Notes under the pieces: model-generated
The model's database searches: none
What the model saw: only the letters and a program-made list of their open reading frames with translations
What the model was told of the DNA's origin: nothing
NCBI GenBank assembly: GCA_046583095.1
Contig: JAYGDB010000108.1
Location: 1-15,085 of the forward strand
Length of the DNA stretch: 15,085 nt
Source: JAJDAN01 sp046583095
Lineage (GTDB): Bacteria; Myxococcota_A; UBA9160; UBA4427
Direction of reading: 5' to 3'
Position numbers and translations under genes: made by a program
Shown: positions 1-5,979 of the stretch, one piece after another
How the letters are laid out: each line of letters starts with the position of its first letter
Position numbering within the stretch: the stretch's first letter is position 1

Positions 1-1053
1 TTCTGGGGAGGAATCCTGCGCTTTGCCCCGTTCGATCCGCAGGGACTGACCAATGTCCAGAAGGCCGCGCTCCTGTCGCAGACGAACTTCATCAAGGAGG
101 TGTTCATCGACAGCGAGACTGCGGTCGGTGTCCTGAGCGGCGTCCCGGATGGCATACCGCTGCCCGTCGAGACCATGAAGCAGACCCGCGACCTCGTGAA
201 CGAGATCGCGGGCTCCCAACGCGCGATCTCCCAGGCGATGATCGAACCCAACCACCCGAATCCGGCCGCCCCGACAGCCCTCGCGTCGATGGCGCACCAG
301 GTCGTCGACAACGGCGCCAAGGCCATCAAGTGCTACACGGGCGCGAACAACTGGTGGCTCGACGACGAGACGATTGCCTACCCGATGTACGAAGAGGCCG
401 TGCGGCTGGGCCTCGGGCTGGTCAACGTCCACAAGGGCTTCCCCGGTTTGCTGGGCGGAATGGCCGAGCAATACGTAACGACTCGCGATCTCGCCAAGGC
501 CACGCGGGACTGGCCGCAGCTCGACTTCGCGGTCTACCACTCGGGATACTTCCCGGACGCGCGCGGGATCAGCGGCTTTCTCTCGGACATCGAGTCGATG
601 GGACCGCGCCCGAATCTCTACACCGAGATCGGCAGCACCTTTGCGAACTCCGTCTTCTCGCCCACCGCCACCGCGCACCTGATCGGCTCTCTGATGAAAG
701 CGCTCGGCTCGTGGCGGATTCTCTGGGGCACCGACTCCGTCTGGTGGGGCTCCCCGAGTTGGCAGATCAACGTCTTCAAGGCGCTGCAGATTCCCGAGTC
801 GCTGCAGGAGCAGTTCGGATACCCGCCGCTCACCGAGCGGGACAAGGCCCGCATCCTCGGACGCAACGCCGCGCGACTCTACGGGCTCGACATCGAGGAG
901 AAACGCTGCGAGATCGCCGAAGACAGCCTGAGCAAGCTTCGAAGCTCGGGCGAGGCCGGTGTTCCGAGCCTTCGCAGCTACGGGCCCACGACCCCCGATG
1001 CCTACCGACACCTGCTCGCCCATGGGGGCAAGCTGGCCGCGGAGTTCGAATGA
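1..1053 (+). CDS. Amidohydrolase family (amidohydrolase_2) metal-dependent hydrolase, 5' partial
   Basis: The reading frame is open from base 1 and ends at TGA 1051-1053, so 350 codons of a longer protein are visible and the true start lies upstream. A GTG at 100 is in frame, but good protein sequence precedes it. The fragment looks like the C-terminal three-quarters of a TIM-barrel hydrolase of the amidohydrolase_2 type (decarboxylases, lactonases). Likely metal or catalytic positions are the His in NVHKGFP (codon 430-432), the His in YHSGY (538-540) and the Asp in WGTDS (733-735); the ARLYGLD tail is also typical. The N-terminal metal-binding motif would lie outside the window. The substrate cannot be read. 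The stop overlaps the next start as ATGA, indicating co-translation. The family is fairly sure; the reaction is unknown. Confidence 0.85.
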   Translation, partial: FWGGILRFAPFDPQGLTNVQKAALLSQTNFIKEVFIDSETAVGVLSGVPDGIPLPVETMKQTRDLVNEIAGSQRAISQAMIEPNHPNPAAPTALASMAHQVVDNGAKAIKCYTGANNWWLDDETIAYPMYEEAVRLGLGLVNVHKGFPGLLGGMAEQYVTTRDLAKATRDWPQLDFAVYHSGYFPDARGISGFLSDIESMGPRPNLYTEIGSTFANSVFSPTATAHLIGSLMKALGSWRILWGTDSVWWGSPSWQINVFKALQIPESLQEQFGYPPLTERDKARILGRNAARLYGLDIEEKRCEIAEDSLSKLRSSGEAGVPSLRSYGPTTPDAYRHLLAHGGKLAAEFE

Positions 1054-1817
1054 GGGCCTGGCTCACTGCTTTGATTACCCTGGCCCTCGGCGCTGCCGCA
1101 GGTGCAGCCGAGCTGCCCTTCTCGGCAGTCGTCTCGCTGGAACTTCCGGACCAGACGATCCTCGTCCTGGGAGCCGCCACGGGAACCGTGACGCGCCTGA
1201 GCGACGACCGGCTGGTCTTCCCAGCGGCCGAGATCGAACTCGCATCCCAGTCGTTCGCGCCTGTCGGCGTCTCGTGCATCTCGGCGCTCCACGCCGTGCA
1301 GGACGGATTCGGCGGCGGGACGCTGGCTTCAACGACCTCGGGGTTCGGCGGTCCGCTCCCGCTATCGGGAAGCTTGATCGCCGACGTGCTCGCCGGAGCG
1401 GTGGGCGGCCTCGGGGTGCCCTTCTCGCTCGGCGCCTCCGCGTCCCCGGCGACCCGCGCCTTCACGACGAGCCCAGCGGCAAGCGCTCCGCCCGTTCAAG
1501 GCTTCCTTTCCCTCAGCTACTCGCGTTGGAGGACTTCGTTGGCCGATCTCACGGGCACTGAGAACGGCGTCGTCACCAGTCAATGGCAGGCCGGCGGCTC
1601 GTTGCTCTCGGCCGCGGCGGGCGGACAGGTCATCTCGCTCGTCTCCCCGATGCACGTCTACTTCGCAGACATCGACGCGGCGAGCAGCCCCGCGCGCCGA
1701 ACCCTTCCTATAGTCGGGCGCATGATCATCACGGTTCCGGCTCCGTCGGTGCTGGTGAGCGAGATCGTGGGCGTACTGACCTTGCTCGGCCTCGCCCAAA
1801 GGAAACGGCGGCGCTAG
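1050..1817 (+). CDS. Secreted protein with PEP-CTERM-like sorting tail, unknown function
   Basis: The protein has 255 residues. The start ATG at 1050 overlaps the upstream TGA (ATGA). Residues 1-20 form a Sec signal peptide: Arg2, a hydrophobic Leu/Ala core and an Ala-x-Ala-like cleavage site near residue 20. The mature part is low-complexity, rich in Ser, Gly, Ala and Leu, and probably beta-rich, with no domain I recognise. The C-terminus has the three-part exosortase substrate layout: VPAPS at 229-233, a hydrophobic stretch at about 234-248, and a terminal RKRRR. Canonical tails carry PEP; here the middle residue is Ala, so this is a variant. In that family the tail directs export, cleavage and anchoring by an exosortase, none of which is encoded here. 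Co-translation with an amidohydrolase is unexpected. The stop TAG lies in a CTAG shared with the convergent gene. Confidence 0.75.
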   Translation: MRAWLTALITLALGAAAGAAELPFSAVVSLELPDQTILVLGAATGTVTRLSDDRLVFPAAEIELASQSFAPVGVSCISALHAVQDGFGGGTLASTTSGFGGPLPLSGSLIADVLAGAVGGLGVPFSLGASASPATRAFTTSPAASAPPVQGFLSLSYSRWRTSLADLTGTENGVVTSQWQAGGSLLSAAAGGQVISLVSPMHVYFADIDAASSPARRTLPIVGRMIITVPAPSVLVSEIVGVLTLLGLAQRKRRR

Positions 1818-2650
1818 CGGTACTGCTCGAAGATCTTCGCGAAGGCCTCCCCACAGCGCAGCCAGGCATCGGCGTCGCGCTGGAGAGGCTCTGCGACGAT
1901 GTGCTGGATGCCCGCCTCGATGTACTGCTCGAGGTCGCGACGGATATCCCCGGGATCGTCACGCAGCGCATCCCAGGTGGCGCGCATCGAGAGCGTAAAG
2001 GACGGCTCGGGGCGGTCCCGCCTCAAGCGTTTCGTCATCGGTGCGGTCTGTTCGGGCGACTGGAAGGCTCCGTGCCAGCCGTCCCCGACGGTGACCGCTC
2101 GACGGAAGGCGGGCTCACTGTGGCCCCCGACCCAGATCGGGATCTTCCGGGAGGGTTGGGGCTTGGCGCGCATCGCGACCAGGCTCGCACCCGTCGCCTC
2201 CGCTTGCAGGTCGATCGGGTCGTCCTCCCAACAACGCCGCATCACCGAGATCGTCTCGTCGGTTCTCGCTCCCCGCTCTTCGAACGGAACACCCAGGGCC
2301 TCGAACTCGCGCTCGAGCCAGCCGCTCGCGGCGCCGACGATCAAGCGACCGTCGCTCATCAGGTCGAGGGAGCTCAGCATCTTCGCGAGCAGGACGGGCG
2401 GACGCAGCGGCAGCACCAGAACCGTTGTTCCGAGTCCCACGGATCGCGTGGCTGCCGCCGCCCAGGTCAGCGCAACCAGCGGCTCCAGGATGTACGCAGA
2501 AGGCGGATACGCGGCGTCCTTGGGCAGGATGATGTGATCGCTCACCCAGACATCCGAAAAGCCCAGCTCTTCGGCTTGCTTCGCGACGCGTTGGATCGCT
2601 GACGCCGAAGCCGCCGGGCCTGATTGCGGCAGATGGACTCCGAATTTCAT
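1814..2650 (-). CDS. LLM-class F420-dependent oxidoreductase (TIGR03619/Rv2161c-like)
   Basis: The protein has 278 residues. It starts at ATG 2650, the first codon of the conserved MKFGVHLPQSG beta strand that opens this TIM-barrel family; the open frame upstream to 3100 is antisense to the next gene. Family signatures are VSDHI at 36-40, SDGRLIVGAASGWLEREF at 99-116 (the cofactor-side Gly-rich loop with GW) and IPIWVGG near 170. Length and order match single-domain bacterial luciferase-like oxidoreductases that use F420H2 or FMNH2; the pattern resembles the group around Rv2161c. Substrate unknown. The gene is divergent from the next LLM gene with 18 bp between starts and no Shine-Dalgarno sequence, so it may be leaderless. 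At its 3' end, TAG shares all four bases of CTAG with the stop of the convergent upstream gene. Confidence 0.9.
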   Translation of the reverse strand: MKFGVHLPQSGPAASASAIQRVAKQAEELGFSDVWVSDHIILPKDAAYPPSAYILEPLVALTWAAAATRSVGLGTTVLVLPLRPPVLLAKMLSSLDLMSDGRLIVGAASGWLEREFEALGVPFEERGARTDETISVMRRCWEDDPIDLQAEATGASLVAMRAKPQPSRKIPIWVGGHSEPAFRRAVTVGDGWHGAFQSPEQTAPMTKRLRRDRPEPSFTLSMRATWDALRDDPGDIRRDLEQYIEAGIQHIVAEPLQRDADAWLRCGEAFAKIFEQYR

Positions 2651-2668
2651 CGGTCGTAGGATATCCGA
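2651..2668. promoter_or_regulatory. Compact bidirectional promoter with overlapping -10 boxes, probably leaderless on both sides
   Basis: Only 18 bp separate two divergent start codons, and neither has a Shine-Dalgarno sequence. On the plus strand TAGGAT (2657-2662) matches the -10 consensus at 4 of 6 positions and is followed by 6 nt and then ATG. A TGGACT at 2634-2639 (4 of 6 to TTGACA) lies exactly 17 bp upstream, inside the other gene. On the minus strand TATCCT (2663 down to 2658) also matches 4 of 6 and is followed by 7 nt and ATG; its -35 is weak. The two boxes overlap around the palindrome GGATATCC (2659-2666). The spacing puts both transcription starts at or next to the A of ATG. Motif positions are seen; promoter activity is inferred. 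Confidence 0.45.
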
Positions 2669-3541
2669 ATGGCACACGATCCCAGCATCATCTTCTTCTG
2701 CGATGGACTCGAGGCGAGCGAACTCGCGAGCTTCGCGCAGCGACTCGAGACACTCGGCTACGATGCGCTGTGGGTCCCCGAGTTCTTCGGTCGCGAGCCC
2801 TTCTCCACGGTCTCCTTCGTGCTGGCGAACACCGAACGGCTGCGCGTCGCGACCGGCATCGCCAACGTCTACGCGCACGACGCCATCGTCGCCGCCCAGG
2901 CGCGGCAGACGCTGGCGGAGCTTTCCGGTGGACGCTTCATCCTGGGGCTGGGCGTCTCGCATCCGCCGATGGCCGAGGCCCATGGCGTCCCGTGGGTCGC
3001 GCCCCTGCCCAAGATGCGCGCCTACCTCGATACCCTCGAGGCCACCGAGGTGCAGTCCCCGCCTCCCGCAGAGCCGGCACCCATCTGGATCGCGGCCCAT
3101 GGACCCCTACTGCTGAAGCTCGCGCGCGAGCGAACCCAGGGGGCGAATACCTACTTGATGCCTCCCGCGCACACACACATGGCACGAGAACGCCTGGGCG
3201 CCGACTTCCGCTTGAACGTCGTGCTGCCCACGTGCCTGTGCGAAGACGAGGAACTCGCCCGGCGGATCGGTCGCAAGGCCATCGGGATCTATCTTCCGCT
3301 GCCCGCCTACCGAAAGTTGTGGCTGCAGTGGGGCTTCGGCGAGTCCGACTTCGAGGACGGGGGCAGCGATCGCCTGGTCGATAGTGCCGTCGCCTGGGGA
3401 GACGAGAAGAAGATCCGTGCACGCATGGCCGAGTATCTCGCCGCCGGCGCCTCCCAGATCGCAATCAGCCCCCTCAACCCCGAAGGTCGCGGCCCGGCTC
3501 CCCACTGGAAGCTACTCGAAGCCCTGGCGCCCGCTGCCTAG
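2669..3541 (+). CDS. LLM-class F420-dependent oxidoreductase (TIGR03620/MSMEG_4141-like)
   Basis: The protein has 290 residues and starts at ATG 2669, directly after a divergent promoter-like spacer without a Shine-Dalgarno sequence. Luciferase-like TIM-barrel features are LGYDALWVPEFFGREPF at 29-45, a central TLAELSGGRFILGLGVSH at 81-98, and APIWIAAHG at 137-145, the strand-loop that follows the variable insertion. The pattern resembles the MSMEG_4141 branch of F420-dependent LLM enzymes. It differs clearly from both neighbouring LLM proteins (for example LGLGVSH here, VGAASGW in the divergent gene), so the three are not recent tandem duplicates. The reaction is expected to be hydride or oxygen transfer on an unidentified substrate, in the cytoplasm. 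TAG 3539-3541 lies in the first copy of a 23-bp tandem repeat that separates it from the convergent LLM gene. Confidence 0.9.
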   Translation: MAHDPSIIFFCDGLEASELASFAQRLETLGYDALWVPEFFGREPFSTVSFVLANTERLRVATGIANVYAHDAIVAAQARQTLAELSGGRFILGLGVSHPPMAEAHGVPWVAPLPKMRAYLDTLEATEVQSPPPAEPAPIWIAAHGPLLLKLARERTQGANTYLMPPAHTHMARERLGADFRLNVVLPTCLCEDEELARRIGRKAIGIYLPLPAYRKLWLQWGFGESDFEDGGSDRLVDSAVAWGDEKKIRARMAEYLAAGASQIAISPLNPEGRGPAPHWKLLEALAPAA

Positions 3542-3578
3542 AGCGGGTCTTTGAGGCTGCCTAGAGCTGTTCTTTGAG
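3533..3578. repeat. 23-bp tandem duplication spanning two convergent stop codons
   Basis: Bases 3533-3555 and 3556-3578 align over 23 bp with 21 identities; the differences are g/t at repeat positions 13 and 15. Each copy begins GCTGCCTAGAGC and ends TCTTTGAG. Copy 1 carries the TAG that ends the plus-strand LLM gene (3539-3541). Copy 2 carries the TAG that ends the minus-strand LLM gene (3561-3563 read in reverse). Each unit holds a full CTAG, so collapsing the repeat to one unit would make both genes end on the same CTAG, exactly as at 1814-1817. Confidence 0.9.
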
Positions 3579-4472
3579 AAAGCCGAGAGTTCGCGCGACG
3601 GCGCCCTCGTCCGCTTCGAAGACGCTCGGCGCCAGGTCCGTGACGCCGGCCTCCCGGTAGCGCTGCAAACCCTCGCGCAACGCGGCCTCGTCTCCGAGGA
3701 TTGCCAGGTCTCCGGGATTGGCGGCTCCTTCGCGATCCAGCATCGCTCGGTACGAAGGCAACCTGCCGTAGACCCTGAACTCCTTGTTGCACACCTGTCG
3801 GGCGTTTTCGATGTCGTCGACGAGTGCGATCGGTACCGCGGAGAGGATCCGCGGTGTCCGACGCCCCGCCTTCTCTGCCGCGCGCTGAATTGTCGGCACC
3901 GTGTGGTTGGCCAGCGTCGCGAGCCCGGTCATCCAGGTGGCCGTACCGTCGGACAGCTCACCCGCCACCTCGAGCATGCGCGGGCCCAGGGCCGCAACGA
4001 GCAGCGGTACGGCTTCTGCTCCCGCAACTTCCAGCGCCGCGTTGACGCGGTAGAACTCGCCCTCGAAGTGCGCCGGCTTTCCCTCCAGCAGCGGTGTCAA
4101 CACCGACAGGTACTCGCGCATCTGCCGGGCCGGTCGTGCGTAGGAGAGCCCGAACATGTCCTCGATCACCGCCTTGTGGGAGAGACCGATCCCCAGCGTA
4201 AAGCGTCCACCGCTCGCCGCCTGGGCGGTAAGCGCCTGCTGCGCCATCGCTGCGGGATGCCGAGGAGCGGTTGGAACCACCGCGGTGATCAGCTCGATGG
4301 AACTGGTTTCGCGGCCGGCCACGGTCAGCATCCCGATGGCGTCCAGGCTGAAGATGCTGGGAACCGAGTAGAACGCGAAGCCTTCCGCCTCGACGCGCTG
4401 AACCTCGGCGACGATGTCGTCCAGGGTGGTCGTGGCCACTCCTGCCGCCGCACTCACGAATCCGATGCGCAA
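3561..4472 (-). CDS. LLM-class F420-dependent oxidoreductase (TIGR03564/MSMEG_4879-like), TTG start
   Basis: The protein has 303 residues. I choose TTG at 4472-4470 because the protein then begins with the usual RIGFVSAA first strand, and a strong Shine-Dalgarno GAGAGGAG (4486-4479) ends 6 nt before it. The open frame further upstream runs through the end of the SDR gene and shows no family features. Features are RVEAEGFAFYSVPSIFSLDA at 26-45, a TAVVPTAPRHP strand-loop at 63-73, and LTAQAASGGRFTLGIGLSH at 81-99, followed by the helix that opens the second barrel half. This resembles the MSMEG_4879-type F420 branch. It lies 29 bp behind the SDR gene on the same strand, so co-transcription is likely. 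Its end, LKEQL-TAG, is in the second copy of a 23-bp tandem repeat. Substrate unknown. Confidence 0.88.
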   Translation of the reverse strand: MRIGFVSAAAGVATTTLDDIVAEVQRVEAEGFAFYSVPSIFSLDAIGMLTVAGRETSSIELITAVVPTAPRHPAAMAQQALTAQAASGGRFTLGIGLSHKAVIEDMFGLSYARPARQMREYLSVLTPLLEGKPAHFEGEFYRVNAALEVAGAEAVPLLVAALGPRMLEVAGELSDGTATWMTGLATLANHTVPTIQRAAEKAGRRTPRILSAVPIALVDDIENARQVCNKEFRVYGRLPSYRAMLDREGAANPGDLAILGDEAALREGLQRYREAGVTDLAPSVFEADEGAVARTLGFLKEQL

Positions 4473-4501
4473 TCCGGGCTCCTCTCGCGGCCTTCCCGGG
4501 A

Positions 4502-5401
4502 TCAGTCCGAGTCCGGGATTTCCTCGGCGTACAAGCCCCCGAGTTCGGCACTCAGGTGGAAGCCGTCCCACTTCGGCGTTCCATCGTGATGCCCGACCGC
4601 CACCATCGTGTTCTTGTGGACCGAACTCGCTCCGTCGACCTTCATGCTCTCGCCGCTCACGTAGGCGGCAGCGGGTGAGAGCAGGAACAGGACCGCGGCC
4701 GACACCTCGCTCTCGGTGCCGAAGCGCGCAGGTGGCGTGACACACACCTCGTCGAGGGCCTGCCGCTGGATTGCCTCGGGATACTTGGCCAGCCCTCCGG
4801 AGAGAATCGGTCCGGGTGCCACGGCGTTCACTCGAACGCCCTCGCTCGCCCACTCGGCGGCGAGCGTAACCGTCATGTTCATCACGCCCGCCCGCGCCGC
4901 GCCGGTGTGCACCATCCCGGGTGCCCCGACCCAGACATCCGCGACCATGTTGACGATCGCGCCGCCGTGATCCCGAAACGCGTGTCGGTAGGCCGCCTGG
5001 GAGACCCACCAGGTGCCGTTCAGATTCGTGTCCACGACCGCCATCCATCCCTTGGGCTTCAGATCCCCGGCCTCCACGGAGAACTGGCCTCCGGCGTTGT
5101 TCACGACGCCATCGAGGCGGCCGTGCTTCGCGACAAGGCTGGCAACCGCCGTATCAACGGCTTCCTGATCGCGGATGTTCAACACCATGTGATCGCCGCG
5201 CCCGCCGACCGCGGTGATCTCCTCGACCACCTGCTGGAGCGGTTCTTCGCGACGCCCGGCCACCACGGCCGTGGCTCCCAGCGACGCCACTTCGTGAGCG
5301 ATGCAACGTCCGATCCCGCTGCCTCCGCCGGTGATCAGAAACACCTGGCCGTCGAAAAGCCCCGGCCGAAAGATGCTGTCGAAGCGATCTCTGCTGCCCA
5401 T
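4502..5401 (-). CDS. SDR family oxidoreductase, similar to peroxisomal trans-2-enoyl-CoA reductase (PECR)
   Basis: The protein has 299 residues. The start is ATG 5401, with GAGGAGAA (5418-5411) upstream at a somewhat long spacing. It is a Rossmann-fold NAD(P)(H) enzyme: TGGGSGIG at 24-31 binds the dinucleotide, NNAG is at 101-104, and VNAVAPGPI at 191-199 is the usual strand after the active-site helix. Arg50-Arg51 after the second strand favour NADPH. The segment PGMVHTGAARAGV (161-173) matches my memory of the PECR/DECR side of the SDR superfamily, where no classic YxxxK occupies that place. No Tyr-x-x-x-Lys is visible between 160 and 180. The C-terminus, about 265-299 with GTPKWDGFHLS, extends beyond a minimal SDR. 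Likely an acyl-CoA-type reductase or dehydrogenase working with the downstream LLM enzyme; specificity is inferred. Confidence 0.85.
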   Translation of the reverse strand: MGSRDRFDSIFRPGLFDGQVFLITGGGSGIGRCIAHEVASLGATAVVAGRREEPLQQVVEEITAVGGRGDHMVLNIRDQEAVDTAVASLVAKHGRLDGVVNNAGGQFSVEAGDLKPKGWMAVVDTNLNGTWWVSQAAYRHAFRDHGGAIVNMVADVWVGAPGMVHTGAARAGVMNMTVTLAAEWASEGVRVNAVAPGPILSGGLAKYPEAIQRQALDEVCVTPPARFGTESEVSAAVLFLLSPAAAYVSGESMKVDGASSVHKNTMVAVGHHDGTPKWDGFHLSAELGGLYAEEIPDSD

Positions 5402-5448
5402 GACGAGTCGTTCTCCTCGACGGTCGAAGCGCTGTATGAAGCCCCAGC

Positions 5449-5541
5449 CTAGCGGGTGGAGCCATCGATTTGCTCACCGCGGGACTCGATCTCGATCGTT
5501 GTGACGAGTTCCGGCGATGGATCGTCGATCTCTATGATCAC
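5449..5541 (-). CDS. Candidate 30-aa small protein, GTGA-coupled to the 4-TM gene
   Basis: The GTG at 5541-5539 overlaps the TGA of the upstream membrane-protein gene (GTGA, 5541-5538), a typical translational-coupling arrangement. The frame runs 30 codons to TAG at 5451-5449. The peptide is acidic and soluble: it begins MIIEIDDPSPELV, continues TTIEIESRGE and ends IDGSTR. No transmembrane segment or known motif is seen. About 21 of 29 third positions are G or C, a little below the neighbours. Supporting it are the overlap itself, a stop in CTAG like every other TAG stop here, and placement 47 bp before the SDR start. Against it are its length, no homolog that I recognise, and the possibility that it is just spacer. 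If real, it fills most of an otherwise empty 136-bp gap. Confidence 0.35.
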   Translation of the reverse strand: MIIEIDDPSPELVTTIEIESRGEQIDGSTR

Positions 5542-5966
5542 TCGCGAACCGCCCGCGCCGTCAGCACGACCGACACCAGCAGCGCAGCCGCGCCCACTGG
5601 AACCAGCAACACGCCGAGCCCCGGATCACCGGCCTCCGCGAACCAGCCTCCGATCGCGAACCCGCCTGGCAGCAAGAACGATGCACCCGCGAGACAGCCG
5701 GAGGCCCAGCGGGAGCTTCTCTCCGAGAGCACGACTCCGAGGCCCAGCGTGGCCGCGAAGCCGAGGTGCACCAGGCCGAGCAGGGCTCCATGGGCGTGGG
5801 CCAGAGTCCACAGCAGGCGCCGCGTCGAGTTCGAGGCATCCAGGTAATAGCCGACTTTGAGACCGTGCATGGCTTCGAGCGTTGTTCCGATCAGCAGGAA
5901 GAACGCCAGGGACCACCAGCCGAAACGCAGGTGCCGCCGCAACAGAATTCCATTCGTCTCGCTCAT
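5538..5966 (-). CDS. Four-helix integral membrane protein with membrane histidines, unknown family
   Basis: The protein has 142 residues. The start is ATG 5966, with GGAG (5978-5975) 8 nt upstream and 13 bp after the octahaem cytochrome stop. Four transmembrane helices are visible at about 15-33, 51-75, 87-109 and 116-137. Histidines lie in or near the membrane at His34 (EAMHG, end of helix 1) and at His57, His59 and His67 (LAHAHGALLGLVH, helix 2); Glu31 and Trp53 are close by. Paired histidines like these are the usual haem b or metal ligands of small cytochrome b-type anchors, but I cannot assign a family. Its place right behind a periplasmic octahaem cytochrome suggests a membrane electron-transfer partner or quinone-interacting subunit. 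That is inference. It ends in TGA, overlapped by a candidate 30-aa gene. Confidence 0.85.
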   Translation of the reverse strand: MSETNGILLRRHLRFGWWSLAFFLLIGTTLEAMHGLKVGYYLDASNSTRRLLWTLAHAHGALLGLVHLGFAATLGLGVVLSERSSRWASGCLAGASFLLPGGFAIGGWFAEAGDPGLGVLLVPVGAAALLVSVVLTARAVRE

Positions 5967-5979
5967 TCGGATTACTCCA

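Noticed and set aside
1583..2602. 339-codon open frame on the plus strand
   Set aside because: It lies antisense to the LLM gene at 1814-2650 and runs out of the PEP-CTERM-like gene in another frame. Its translation is rich in Arg, Gly and Pro with no domain, typical of a high-GC shadow frame.
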